This document shows, in pieces, positions 50,970-63,529 of a DNA stretch of 64,000 nucleotides; the stretch's first letter is position 1, and each line of letters starts with the position of its first letter. The stretch covers positions 2,480,001 to 2,544,000 of the forward strand of contig CAVNZM010000011.1 of NCBI GenBank assembly GCA_963693365.1, given 5' to 3'. The position numbers and the translations under genes are program-made. Below the pieces are notes generated by a model. It worked only from the letters and a program-made list of their open reading frames with translations. It ran no database searches and was not told where the DNA came from. The stretch comes from Amoebidium appalachense. Its lineage: Eukaryota > Ichthyosporea.

Positions 50970-52535
50970 GGTGTGTGCTGTGGTGTGTCGGACTAGTTTG
51001 TACCGTCGTGGGGTGGGGCTGGACTGTCTTTGTCGGCGACTTTTTGAATCATCAGAAGTTCTGACTGTTTTAGATCTTCGCTAAGTTTTTGTTAATCCTT
51101 GCTAAATTCCTTGCGGTCTGACTAGAGGTGCCGATGTGACATGTCTGCAAAATTAAATGCGTAAGTCCAGCATTTTTTTGGGAGGAGCTTTGAGTTTGTA
51201 TAAAGAGGACACTCGTGTGTCCTCGTAGCGCGCTTCCGTGGTTGCAAATTCGATTTGTGCCTCTTTCCACCTAATCTTGAGACGCAACCACATTAATTTA
51301 TATCTTGTTCTCGGGCTACCCCAAATCTATTTGGATCTATGTTTCACGTTTGTTAAGATCTAGAAACGCTTTCTTCTTGATGCCAAGACGTTTGATGGAC
51401 ACTTCGAGGTTCCTAAATAGCACTAGAGATCTAAAAACATGAACAAAACACTTCTAAAAGCCGAACCACCTTGCCGGTGCGCTAACAGGGATAACATTCA
51501 CTTGCCGCGTTCGTTACTCCTTTACCCTTCCTTGCATTTATTGTGAACTAGACACAACAATTCAGAAACCAAGGTATATAAATGTGTGTGTCCACTCAAA
51601 ACTCCAGAAGGTTCCTTCTCTTCACGGCTGAGTGTGGCACAACTTGAGTGAAGGTTTGCTTGGTTACAGACAGTTGACCAAACACCAATAGGAGCAATCT
51701 ATACATTACTATATATGGATTATTCCGCGAATATAAGAGTCTACCGGGAATTGGGGCTGATACCGGCTCTGCCAATCACATTAATTCTTCGCATTGTCTT
51801 TCTAGATCGAGCGGAGGTTGACTTTTCAATTATGATATCCAAGACTGGTTCCTTGAATACAGTAATTGGACAATGCCAATGCCATTACCCCCATGTTCAT
51901 ATAACAAGCGAGCTTCAGAGTCTACCATAGTTAGTGGTTTAAAACTTTCAGCTCGTGTATGAGGTAGAGGCCGCTTTTTTTTTCTTCCTTTTATATTTCT
52001 AAATTCCATACTTGGGTTCAAAGTTTACCGTTCTGTCCGAATTGCTAAATGGATATTATTGTTGGATAACCGTGCTGCATTTACGCAACGGCTTGCCCGT
52101 TGTTTTCAAGTCCAGCAGCCGTCATCGGAGACAGCTCTTGAGCCAGCACTGCATACGATAACTTTTGCCAACCAACAAACAACGTGTTTTTTTTCCTATG
52201 AGCAACCGACCACTTTCTGCGTCAAATGTGTTCGTGGAAGTGTTGGTAGTTAGGCTTTTCTCTGGCTTTTGGGCCTCTCGATCTCCTTTGACTCTCAACG
52301 GCAAAGTTGTTACCTCAACTTTAGCTACACCCCTGATACCTGCCTGAGTTCCTAGAATGGGTATGCACATAAACGCTTTCCTAGGGTGACCCAACCCACA
52401 ATAAATACGCCGGTTGCCTTTCAAACTAGGTGCTCTCCGACGATTGTAGGCTGTTTCTGTAACAAAAACTTTTGTACAGTGCTATAATTCACACACAAAA
52501 CTGACACTCAAACCTCTTAGCTAATCACTATTACC
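50970..52535. other. Divergent intergenic region without simple repeats
   Basis: It lies between the start codons of the transporter and the intronless membrane gene. It is AT-balanced, unique-looking DNA with no C/G-run or CA tract. Open stretches on + (51715-51930, 52059-52253) and - (52438-52122) were examined; none shows a recognisable domain. Promoters of both genes are expected here, but no motif is claimed. Confidence 0.6.
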
Positions 52536-53642
52536 ATGGTTTGGAAACCGAAATTGCGAAGAACACCCGCTGCACCGTCGCAGAACGATGTTAACACTTC
52601 CCAAAGCGACCATGTAGACAACCCAGAACCCCCAGCTCCACCCATAATGCACCTGTATTTTCCCATCTGGGAGGCCTTCAAAAGTCAATTCACCTTCCCA
52701 AACCTCCTTATAAACCTTCTCGTGGGACTTTGGTTGTGTGGATTGGACGTTATCAACGAGCAGGCGCTCGCGTCCGTGCTACCTACCATATATGGTACAT
52801 ACAAGGCGGAAGACCTCTCCACCTTAAAGCAAGAGCCCATCACCACCGGTCAAGGCGCTGCCGAATTATTTGTCAATTTTGCCTTTGCAGTCCTGTTTTT
52901 CATCGTTGTTACACCTTATTTCCAGCGTGCTTGTATTCTATCAGCAAGCGCACGTTTTATTCGGGTTTGCCGCACAAGGAAATACCCTTTGGACCACTGT
53001 GGCCCGGCCCAACTCGCAAAGATACAGGTTGCAGACCGGCTGAAGCCTACCTTATTTGGTGGGTTGACCGACTGGTGGACGTTCCTTAACCTCATGCTCT
53101 ACAACACCATTTTGGTGGTTTCCGTCCTTCTCGGCCTCGTGTTCTTTGTCATTCCTGGTGTTATCATTGCCCTGTGGTTGTCCATCGGCCCCGCAGTAAT
53201 CGTTCTGGAAGGATGTAATGCCATTGCCGCAATGCGTCGGTCCTATGACATTTTGCGCGTGCACAAGTTTCGCTCTCTTGTATTCTGGGTTGTGTACTTT
53301 CTAATAACCTGTATCTGGTTTGGGTTGCGCTTTGCTTTTGTCACTTTAATGAACATTGCAGCTGACTCGACGGCTAACGTGGGTGGTATGGTCGCTGTAG
53401 TTTCAGCCATTCTGGTGACATATCTGGTGGTTGGTTTCATCACCATGTTGTATTGGAATTGCTCTGCTACTTATTACCACTACAGTTTATTGCTGGATGA
53501 GATGCGGGCGGTATTAGCAACTTCGAGTGTAGCTATGGTGAAGGTGGGTCAGTCGAATAATGACGTGCACGTGGAGGGTGAAAGATCTGAGCAGGGGGTT
53601 AGTCTGCCTGACGTTCGGGGGGAGGGTGACAGGCCCGAGTAG
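52536..53642 (+). CDS. Intronless polytopic membrane protein, bacterial YciC/DUF975-like fold suspected
   Basis: A single uninterrupted frame of 368 residues runs from ATG at 52536 (context ACCATGG) to TAG. It has a proline-rich cytosolic-looking N-terminus (1-40) and hydrophobic segments near 54-74, 108-128, 186-226 (long, probably two helices), 247-272 and 284-308, then a hydrophilic charged C-tail. The segment VIPGVIIALWLSIGPAVIVL followed by EGCNAIAAMRRSYDILRVHKF is the pattern PGxxxxxxxxxxxPxxVxEgxxxxxAxxRSxxL. That pattern is familiar from prokaryotic membrane families such as YciC/UPF0259, DUF975 and glycerophosphodiester phosphodiesterase membrane domains. No enzymatic motif is visible and no function is claimed. 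It is the only intronless gene in the window, and its surroundings (about 51.0-53.7 kb) lack the C/G runs and CA tracts found elsewhere. It is divergent from the SLC38-like gene. Confidence 0.82.
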   Translation: MVWKPKLRRTPAAPSQNDVNTSQSDHVDNPEPPAPPIMHLYFPIWEAFKSQFTFPNLLINLLVGLWLCGLDVINEQALASVLPTIYGTYKAEDLSTLKQEPITTGQGAAELFVNFAFAVLFFIVVTPYFQRACILSASARFIRVCRTRKYPLDHCGPAQLAKIQVADRLKPTLFGGLTDWWTFLNLMLYNTILVVSVLLGLVFFVIPGVIIALWLSIGPAVIVLEGCNAIAAMRRSYDILRVHKFRSLVFWVVYFLITCIWFGLRFAFVTLMNIAADSTANVGGMVAVVSAILVTYLVVGFITMLYWNCSATYYHYSLLLDEMRAVLATSSVAMVKVGQSNNDVHVEGERSEQGVSLPDVRGEGDRPE

Positions 53643-54118
53643 AAGGTTAGTCTGTGTACTCTGACGTCATACCTCTAGCTTGGAGTGTGGCTGAGTCTGG
53701 GTATAGACACGGTGAACGGGAGACACTTTGGGTTCAACTTTTTTCTGTTTCACTGGTACGTTTTCTAGCCTCGTGACATGGGCACGGATGGATGCCTTTT
53801 TGATTTTTTTTTGTACAGGCTTTGAAGCACGTGTACATGCACATGAATGCACAGCAGAGCTCTTCTCTCCCTTTCTCTCTCTCTCTCTCTCCCCCCACCC
53901 ACCCACCGACCCACCCACGCACACCTCACCCCGGCTCTCCCGCCACCCCCCCTTCCCCTCCCAACACACACGCACACACACCCTCCGAGCCTCGCATATA
54001 CGGCACATACACACTTTGGTTGCCAGCACATACACCAGAAAATCCCCACGTGCCGACCTTTTTTATCTTTTCATTTCTTTTAGCTTTTGTAAGAGGGGGT
54101 GTTTTTGTTTTTTTGTGG

Positions 54119-54125
54119 GTTTTTT

Positions 54126-54171
<46 letters not shown>

Positions 54172-54172
54172 G
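54119..54172. repeat. T-run fused to G-run
   Basis: About 17 T then about 34 G, between the stop codons of the intronless gene and the SPRY-protein gene. Confidence 0.92.
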
Positions 54173-54404
54173 GGAGAGGGGGAAACCTTCTTTGTTTCCT
54201 TAAAATGTTTCAATGTGTTCAGTGGTGCATGGACGTCTACTACCGCCTCACTCGCTGATAAGTACCTTGATCAATATTTCTAATTAGGTTGAAATATACA
54301 TATTTAGGATGCCTGTTATGTATTCTGGCATGGTGAGAGCACCCGCTAACTTAGTATGATCATGATGGATGTAATTGATGATAATAATTGCAGTGTGCCC
54401 ATAT

Positions 54405-54732
54405 TTAGCCAAAGCATGCCCTCAGTATCTGCCGCCACTGATAATGATCGGCGAAACATCCTCCATCAGATTCTGCTAAAAACAACCGTGATGATATCAG
54501 CATGAAACGTTTACCCCCCTTCACCCCCACGCACACGCACACATACACGTGCGCACACACCACCCACCCCTCTCCCTCAGCTCCCCACCCTGCCCCACAT
54601 ACACACACACACACCTGCCTGCGAGCCTTTTCCCGGTAACGGTGCCGGGGGCCGCGGCCGAGGGAAAAGAGGAACGGGGGGGATGGGGGGGTTGGTAACA
54701 ATGAGTTTCTGGAACAGTGTACGTGCCCTACT

Positions 54733-54765
<33 letters not shown>

Positions 54766-57700
54766 AATTCTTGCCTCACGCACAAATTTTCAAGTACACA
54801 CACACCACATCTGTCACACCTGCCCGCGTCAGCCGCAAGAGTCCTAGCCGCTACTGGTTTTCTGTTATCGGTAAGTTCCTCTTGCGCTCCTCCCCTTTCC
54901 CCCCCGCCCCCCCCCCCCCTCCCCCTCTCCCTCCCCCCCCTCCCCTCCATTGGCCGATGCACTATATTAACCGGACTCTTTCTGTTTTGCACATGTACAT
55001 TGTTGTTACCCCCATGGTGTTCCTTCCCACTCGAGCTAATAATAAACCCCCCTCCTCCCCCCTTCCCCTCCCCTCCCCTCCCCCTCCCCCCCCCCCCCCC
55101 CCCCCCCCAACCGCCACCACCACCACCACCACCGTACTACCACCACTACCCATGTTAACCCCAAAACCCACCACCACCACCACCACAACCAGCCCATCCC
55201 ACCGCCCTCCAGTCACACGCCGGGGAGGAAAAACAACAAAACAAGATAGCTGTATGACGGTCAATACGCGCGGTGGCAGAGCTACACACGGCACTTACAG
55301 TAGCACAGTCAAAATTAAACACGGCACACACACACACACATAAGCACACACACACACTCACTCACTCGCTCACCCACACCCACACACAACACCTGCACAC
55401 ACTTGCACACAGCACGCCTTTAAGGCTGGTTTGTGGATTGCCTTAGAACCCACGGCAGCAAGTTGTTCAACTGTTTCGCAGGAAACTGTTTTATTTTGCA
55501 GGTACTGGCGGCAACTACATGTGGCATAACACCCTTTTAGCTTTATTGAATTCACCACATGATCTCTTTTCGGCTTAAAATCACATAGTAACTGCATCGA
55601 GCAACACCATGTCATTAACTCCGCGACTAAGTGATGAGCCGGATCAAAGTAAACTTAAATTTATGTGCTGTACAAAAAAACCCTGTGGAGTCATGTTTTT
55701 CATCAAATCTTGCCCACTGTGACGTATCATACTGTAAAAATGCTACTAAATGGGCCGTTGGTTAGAGCCTTTTTGGATAGATCATCCGTCGATACTAAAT
55801 GACGCGATCGTCGTTTGTTCTCTCGAATACATTGGACAGCCTCAGAGAAGGTTTGGAATTCTTTACACCATGCCATTACAAAGTTATTGTTTGTTAATCT
55901 TCAGAGCTGATAAGACAAAAAAAATGTCCCCGTTGTTGTATCTACATATCTCCAAAAGCATATTTGATATACGCTACTACCACTTGCAGCACACCAGTCT
56001 CATCAACATCTAAATGGCATCGTTGGCTGCTCACTCCTAAACCCCAACACCTTTCACACCAAAAAAGAGTATGCTGAAAGTGATGATTTTTTTAGGCTCG
56101 GCGTATACACGTACAGGCACAGGAATCGTGAAGATTTTTCAAGTCGCAAAAAAAGAAAAAAGCATTTCTTGCAGCCGGAATATTGGAGATTTACACGTCC
56201 AAAATAGCACCTCTTCGTGCACCTCCCTCTGGTTGTGTGTGTGGATGCCCCTGCTTGAGAAGACCGGCTGCCGGTGCATGATTGGGCTGCAGGATATATT
56301 TATTAACATTAAAATGTACACAGGGCAATGACTTATCACAAATCATAAGTTAACTGTTTACTATGATGTGTCTTACAGTCGTATATTTTTGATAGTCACA
56401 TTTCCTCCACCACAAGGAACTCAAACCTGAGATCAATTGATCCCGGCAAAAAAACAGTGTCTGTTAGAGTGCATGAGGACCGGAAAGTCGACACTCACCA
56501 TCACCTCTCCCCCCCCCCTCCCCCCCCCCCCCCCCCCCCCCCCCTCCTCCTCCCGGGCACACCTCACACATTGGCACGCACCCACCCACACAGGCACGCA
56601 CATAGACAGGCACGCACACCCACAGACACACACACACTCGCCGCTTCCTTGTCCTGATCAAGGGAACGACGAGAAAACGTTAAGTTTCTGCCGCACTTTT
56701 TCCTCACTTTCTGCTTGGCCGGGGGGTTGGAAAGAGAGGGAGGGGAGGAGGGGGAGGGGAGGGGGGGGGGGGGGTATAGTGAGGGAGCCGAGGGCGACAT
56801 GACTCACCTGTGTAATTTCAGATCCCTGGTACAGAAACGGGCCGGTGAAGTTATAAGTGAGAACACATGAACCGTTTGCTCCCACACAGGCATAAGTTTC
56901 TGTTCCAAGTGGGTGCTCCGGGCGAGTGGTGTGGGGTAGTCGGATGCCGTTAAGGGTGAAGAAAGCGTGTGCCTGGCCGGGGGTGGAAGAGGATACGGTG
57001 TAGCCACAACCTGTTGATGTGAATAGAAGTGAATATTTTAGAATAATGGGTCGGGCGAGATATATGGTGGTCTTGGGATGTAGAGTATTATCATGTGTGA
57101 TCTGGAATACAGTAAGCCTGACTATGTTGAAATATTAGTGTATGTTAGATAGCTGTGAATTGTATTAGCTTGTGCGAGAAATGGTGGGTGTGAATACTTT
57201 GCAGCACGCATATGTATGAGATGTAACAGGTGTCATAACGTTGGAAGAAGAGCGTGTGTATAGCACAACTTTTAAAGATGTCAAAGTGTTGTAGTGGGCA
57301 TTTGTAGAATTCCGAAGGGTATTGACTTCTCGTTTGCTCCTTCCCCCCTCCCCCCCCTCCCCCCTTCCCCCCCCAACAAAAAAAACAAAAAAACAAAACA
57401 AAAAAAAGCCTACAAGTTAACTTGGAAAAACTTTGCCAAAGCCTAAAAAATAGAGGGAAGAAAGTGTTCCCCAGCATATGACCCATGTATCACAGGAACG
57501 AGCTGGCATTCCATACAAGTACTATAACAAACACACACCTACCTTCCTTCCACAAGTCCACACTTACCAAAATGTCTATATCCATCGTTCATCCAGTGGC
57601 TTTCCCACATGGGGTATCCATTTACAAAATAAGAAAAAGAGTACATTCACAAACTCTGAATCACACGGAACGTCCCGTATCATCCATTGCAAGAAAGATG

Positions 57701-58395
57701 CCCACACATACTGACGTGAGCACACACCGACACACGTATAGTGTAAACTTGCGCACCCGCACCTGCGTCCGCGCCCGCGCCCGCACACGTGTGCACACAC
57801 GGACACACAGACACAAACTCACCACATATAAACACGAACCCACCCACTCACCCACTCACCCACCCACCCACCCACGCACCCACACACACACACACATACA
57901 CGCACGCATACACACATGAACGTGCGCCCGCGCCCGCGCACACACACACACACACCCATCATAGACAAATGAACCTACCCCTCCCTCCCTTCCACCCCTA
58001 CACACATCCAACCATACACACACACAGTCACCCACCAATCACATCCCCCTCGACCAATCTTCTTGCCGCACCAATCATCCTCTCCTTTCCATTGGCTGAT
58101 CTGCTCGCTCTAATCTCCCCCTTGTCCGTGTGAATAGCAACACTATGAGGTTCCAACCCGGGCAGTCGGAACGGGGGATAGGGTTTGCTTGCATATCCAA
58201 CACCCGCAACAACCCCCTCCGCTATTTTTTCGATGTGGACTTCGAAATATCCGGTTCCCCCGAGACCCTTGCGAGGTCCTTGCTCTTTGGATAGGCCCGC
58301 AAGGACAGGAACTCTGAGGTTTGATTGGACGCAGACGGCTTTGCTCCCAACGTCACCTGCAAGACACCATCATCAGTGGGCCGTGTGCATACCCA

Positions 58396-58427
<32 letters not shown>

Positions 58428-59007
58428 GGGGGGGGGGCAACTCTGTACCTGGCCTCATCCCTTCATACACGACTCCAGATGACAGGTCCTACCTTTCCGT
58501 AACCCGGCACATACTACCTTCTCCCTTCCCACGTTTCCTGTAAACCTCTTTCTTTCCTCCCCCCCTCCCCCCCCCCCCCCCCCAACCCTCCCCCTCCCCC
58601 CCTCCCCCCCCCCCCCCTCCCCCCCCATCCCCCTCCCCCCACAACAATGAAAAAACCTTAGAAAGTAACAATAAAAGGTAGAATCAATTACTCGAATAAA
58701 AAAAAGACTCCCATTCTCCCCTCCCCTCCGCCCTCCCCACACACAAACACAAAACCACCCCCACCACCACCCCACCACCACGCACACACACACACACAAT
58801 AAAGAAATGTAACAAACATGCTGCACACGACGGCAGCAGAGGGAAACATTTTCCAAACTCCAGACCGCAGTGAGGCACTCCAGTCAGTGCGCACAATTAA
58901 TCCCTCTTCTGATCCCCACTGGTATTCTCTACCGTAACCTCACCCTCCCTTGTCCTACCCCCGTCGTCAATCCCACCTTGCCCCCCCCCCCCCCCCAAAA
59001 AAAAAAA

Positions 59008-59038
<31 letters not shown>

Positions 59039-60506
59039 CATACACAGACACACGTCCCCTTCCCTAATTCCCCCTCCACCCATCCTCACTTACCAGGAAC
59101 TACAAAATGCAACCTCCTCTCTGCCCCCATGACTGTCACCAATTCCTTTCCCCGCCAGAATTGTGGGTGGGTGACAGGGGGGTCTGTAGACACAGACTCG
59201 AAGCGAATATGAGCCCCCCTCTGTTTGGGGGTGGGGCACTGGGCGGCAATAGGAAGGTGGGGCACGGTGCTGTTGGGTGGATGTTGTGACTGCCATTTTT
59301 CCGCATATCTGCATGGTGAAATGAGTAAATATTAATTTGGGTCCATAGTAGGCTAATTTAGCAAATATAGGTGTGCATGGTTATCTAAACTTGACGAGAA
59401 ATGGTTAATTGTATAAAATGTTATAAAAATTATGTGTATATTATACATTAGGACCTCCTCCTCTGATTTACTCATGCAGCTTGTTAAAAGCAGGAAATCA
59501 CCTCGTGGTCAGGGAAGAGTTGAGAGCCGGGTGAAGGTGGGTGAGTGGGTGGGTGGGTGGGTGGGGGGTGGGAGGGTTGGGGGGTGGGGGGGGCATGTTG
59601 CTGTTTCAGCCCCCGAACGTACTCCAACGGTCGCTGATCTATGCACATTTGCAACGTCGACTGCAACACTGTAAAACAACTAAAGGCGCCATGCTACCAC
59701 ATCAAGTACCACACACACGAGCAGCACACAGAATGCCATAAAAACCACACCGTTGGCATCTGATAGCGAGTTGCATGCCTGCATGCTTGCAATGTGATAC
59801 CTATACAACACCGTCAATCCTCGAGGCACATCATATACACACATGAAAAAACATCAATGGTAGAGTCATACACATGCTGTGTGTTACTAGTGTGCGGCAT
59901 GTCGGGTGCGGGCATACGACAACCTTTATCAAACACGCCGAAGAGGCAAAAAAAACCTCTCGATGTAGACAATCAAGCAAGCCTTAAGTTAGATTATTCA
60001 CTGGGGCAAAAGAAGAAGTCTGCTTGGAAACGTCATCATGCATAACCGCAACTCTCACATACACTCAAGTCACGCACACGCGTGCAAAGGGAAAGTTACA
60101 TTTGAAAATGACGAAACACTTAAAAAAATAACAAACATGGCACCAGCCCTTACCTTGCCTCTCCAGTTCTCCCAACAACAAAGTCATCACCGCTGGCCCT
60201 CCTCGCCCGGTACCACCTCACGCCATATACACACAAAACTGTCAAAAGCAAAAACCCAATCGCTGCGCCTACGCCCACAGCAGCAAGTTTTGGCGTGTCC
60301 CAGTCCCCTTGTTCGTCTGAGGAAGTGGGTGCAATGGGCTGCTCGCGGAAATCAACCGTTATATTTCCTGGCAAATTGAGCCCGTGGGGACTCAGGTCAC
60401 CTTCAGCGCTTGCATTGCGCAAGGGAGCAAATAGAGCGTATGTGGTTGGAAGTAAAAATAACAAAGAGAGGGGCGTTTTGTGGCCTAAAAAGTTTGGGGA
60501 GTCCAT
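54405..60506 (-). CDS. Ssh4/Ear1-like single-pass SPRY-domain protein (3' exons provisional)
   Basis: Five exons join in phase: 60506-60154, 59668-59623, 59220-59094, 58356-58036, 57010-56808 (350 residues). A signal-anchor or signal peptide (MDSPNF..., hydrophobic 11-27), a short lumenal N-glycosylatable region (NAS, NIT) and a membrane helix (74-95) ending RWYRARR precede HPQFWRGKEL. A SPRY domain follows: GTGYFEVHIEKI (209-220), YASKPYPPFRLPG (230-242), GDVIGCGY (about 279-286), FFTLNG (299-304) and VGANGSCVLTYNF. The helix-plus-SPRY layout and the KPYP-FRLPG motif are those of fungal Ssh4/Ear1, endosomal/vacuolar adaptors that bring transporters to Rsp5-type ubiquitin ligases. A phase-compatible ending uses 54708-54615 (proline-rich) and 54472-54405 (TAA), 403 residues in all. 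Alternatively exon 5 joins 54472 directly in another frame. The start ATG is preceded by a 52-bp duplication. Confidence 0.8.
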
Positions 60507-60540
60507 TTTTGTTCCTGTGGCGATCACCGTGTGTAAGAAA

Positions 60541-60644
60541 GTGTTACTCCAGAAGTTGACAGAGACAGAGCCGTGTATACGTAGCCCGTCGAGTGTTACT
60601 CCAGAAGTTGACAGAGACAGAGCCGTGTATACGTAGCCCGTCGA
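60541..60644. repeat. 52-bp perfect tandem duplication upstream of the SPRY-protein start
   Basis: Two identical copies starting GTGTTACTCCAGAAGTTGAC at 60541 and 60593. The duplication lies 35-138 bases upstream of the ATG at 60506 (- strand), so probably in the 5' untranslated region or promoter. Confidence 0.95.
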
Positions 60645-61330
60645 AATGCAGCATGTTCTGTTTCTAACTGGGCGTAAATACAAGAAGTGTAGAATAAAAT
60701 TAAAGTTGTTAAATGCACGGCCAAAAGCCTTCCGTCACGCCCAAAACAGACGCATACATGTACAACTACGAACGTTAACCAGCATGTTGGTGGACAACAA
60801 TTTTTGGTTGCTGCTGAAAAATGCGACGAGCCTCAATGACTATGCAATACTGCATCCATGCGGCTGTTGTTGTATATTCAAGTTAGTTAGTAATTGCCTA
60901 CTTGATTCCTCTCTCATCCCTCACCCATGTTCTGGCAAAAAAAAACAACGGCAGAAGAGGAGGAAAGCGAGTCACACGCACGCACCTGGTGGGGCCGAAA
61001 CCCAAAAAAAGATATCCCAGGAAAGCCAATCAAAAGATACTATATTTTTTAGGTATCCAATCAGCAACCAAAACATGATAGGGAAACAACATGTTATGAT
61101 CTATAACCACTCAATACAGGTTATTTCATGGCATTATAAACTTGGTGAGCCAGTCGGAGCTAGATGGACCAATCGTATTTTGATTAGATTTTATCACTAT
61201 TGGTGGGTAGGCTCAGAAGTCAAGATCCGAATCCGTGATATCCGGATAACCCCGGCGTCGCGACGGGAGGGTGTCATACTCAGTAAATAATCTCCTATCC
61301 CGGAATTTCTTCAAAAATCGCTCAATTAGT

Positions 61331-61644
61331 ATGGGTAACTTACTAAATTACCCATGTTCGCTCGACAAAGGACAACAAATTTATACAGTTAAAATTGTCG
61401 TAGAGAGCTGAAATATTCCATGAGCACAGAAAATGCATTATATTACTAAGGCGCACCAAGAGAATAGGGTATTGTATAAATAAGTTATGCAATGTGACAC
61501 CTTTTTCCTCTTCAGCGGGCAGCTTCAAGTTTGGCCTCCCTCTGATATTTGCGTCTGGATTCGCGGGGCTGCCAAGCAATTCATGATCAACTGATGCCGC
61601 CGCTAACGTGATGGGTAATTTAGTTGCGAGATGGGTAACTTAGT
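61331..61644. mobile_element. Possible small MITE-like unit
   Basis: Inverted 14-bp ends ACTAAATTACCCAT (61342-61355) and ATGGGTAATTTAGT (61611-61624), plus the direct word ATGGGTAACTTA at 61331 and 61631 (exactly 300 bases apart). No coding capacity. Confidence 0.4.
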
Positions 61645-61806
61645 TTAGACCACGCTACCCCTTGATGATCGCTTATAGTAAACCTTAATAAAACAGAAAT
61701 AAACGCCACAAATAATTATATGTGCGCGCTCTTCACTATGAAAGGCAACTTTTCTACTAATAGAAGTGGCCCGTTGCGTGTCGGGGAAAAAAAAGCTGAG
61801 CGCCTG

Positions 61807-61847
61807 CGACTCGAAGCTTGACACGCAGAGATCTTACCATTGCACCA
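61807..61847 (-). other. Possible degraded tRNA or tRNA-derived SINE head
   Basis: On the - strand TGGTGCAATGG (A-box like) is followed after 19 bases by GCTTCGAGTCG (B-box like, two mismatches). The spacing is shorter than in a functional tRNA and no cloverleaf closes, so a relic is more likely than a working gene. Confidence 0.3.
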
Positions 61848-62441
61848 CCCCCCAATATACTAAATGCTATTCACAGGATATGATAACTGAGTGTGACTTC
61901 ACTGTTCAATCGCAGTCACAGCGCCCCCGGTACCATACGCATAGACAACATGACTCAGAACCGACGAACCCCCCCTCCGCCCCCCTCCCCCCCCCCCACC
62001 CACACACACCTCCTCCATCCCCCCCCCCCCCCCCCCCCCCCAACCCCCCAATCCCCTCCGGGCAACTAGCGCACTGCACGCGCACGCGAGCACACACACA
62101 TACACAACATGCACACACACGCACGGCCTGGTCCCCATCAGACAGAAACACATGTCACTGTGACACACACGCACTGGCACACGCGCACACAAATACACAC
62201 ACACGCACACAGGGGCGCGCGCACACGCTGTGACACGCACGCACACACACACACACACACACGCACACGCGCACACACACACACACGCACACACACATAC
62301 ACACACTGTACACAGTGACACACGCCGTGCGAGCACACAGTCTACAGTACACTGCACGCACATATATATGCAAAGACACACACACACATGAGTACGCTTG
62401 TAAGGCAACACACACACTTTGGCGCATGTACGCACACCGTG

Positions 62442-62445
<4 letters not shown>

Positions 62446-62521
<76 letters not shown>
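62446..62521 (+). repeat. (CA)n
   Basis: Pure CA repeat of about 38 units inside the right-end CA/GT field. Confidence 0.95.
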
Positions 62522-62894
<373 letters not shown>

Positions 62895-63529
62895 TGTAAC
62901 GGTGTCACGTTTGTGTAGTGTGTGTGTTTGTGTAGTGTGTGTGTGTGTGTGTGTGTTTGTGTGTGTGTTGCCAGCTGTGTGTGTGTCAGTGTGTTTGTTG
63001 CGTGTATGTGTGTGTGTGTGTGTGTGTGCGTGTGTGCCACTGTGTGTGTATGTGTGTGTGTGTGTGTTTGTGTTTGTGTGTGTGCGTGTGTGTGTGTGTG
63101 TGTGCACCGTGGCACACACACACACATACGCGCGCGTGCGCGTGTAGTATGTACTTCGGAACTATGATATCTCAGTGAGTGATTCGAATTCAAATAACCA
63201 TTACTGAGCTAGATATTGTTGAATCTTGGGGGCCGGGGGGAGGGGGGGAGGGGGGGGGGGGGGGGGGGGGGATTTGGGACCATGTACTGGATGAGGTAGG
63301 TCCCTTCCCCGCTCCCCTTTTTCTCCAACACTCCCTTTAGGGGGGGAGGGGGGAGGGGGGGAGGGAGGGAGGGGCGGGGAGGGGGACCACAACCTTCTAA
63401 AGGAGGGGGTAAGAGGGGGAACGATAATTATTGCCAAACTCGGTGACCGTGTGGTGGAGCGTGTGGTTTGTGTACAATGTGTGTGTGTGTGTGTGCGTGC
63501 GAGCGCGCATGCGCACACGTACGCGCGCG

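Noticed and set aside
52122-52438. Open frame on - upstream of the intronless gene (VTETAYNRRR... region)
   Set aside because: It looked briefly like a ribosomal or transposon fragment, but no motif could be matched and it has no clear start.
54826-54869. Possible extra exon of the SPRY-protein gene (AAAACCAGTAGCGGC...)
   Set aside because: Joined in phase from the preceding exon it meets TAG after five codons. It could be the true end, but nothing supports it over the longer ending.
60646-61290. 214-codon open frame on + beyond the SPRY-protein gene
   Set aside because: No recognisable domain, low-complexity basic stretch, divergent from a real gene start. Treated as chance.
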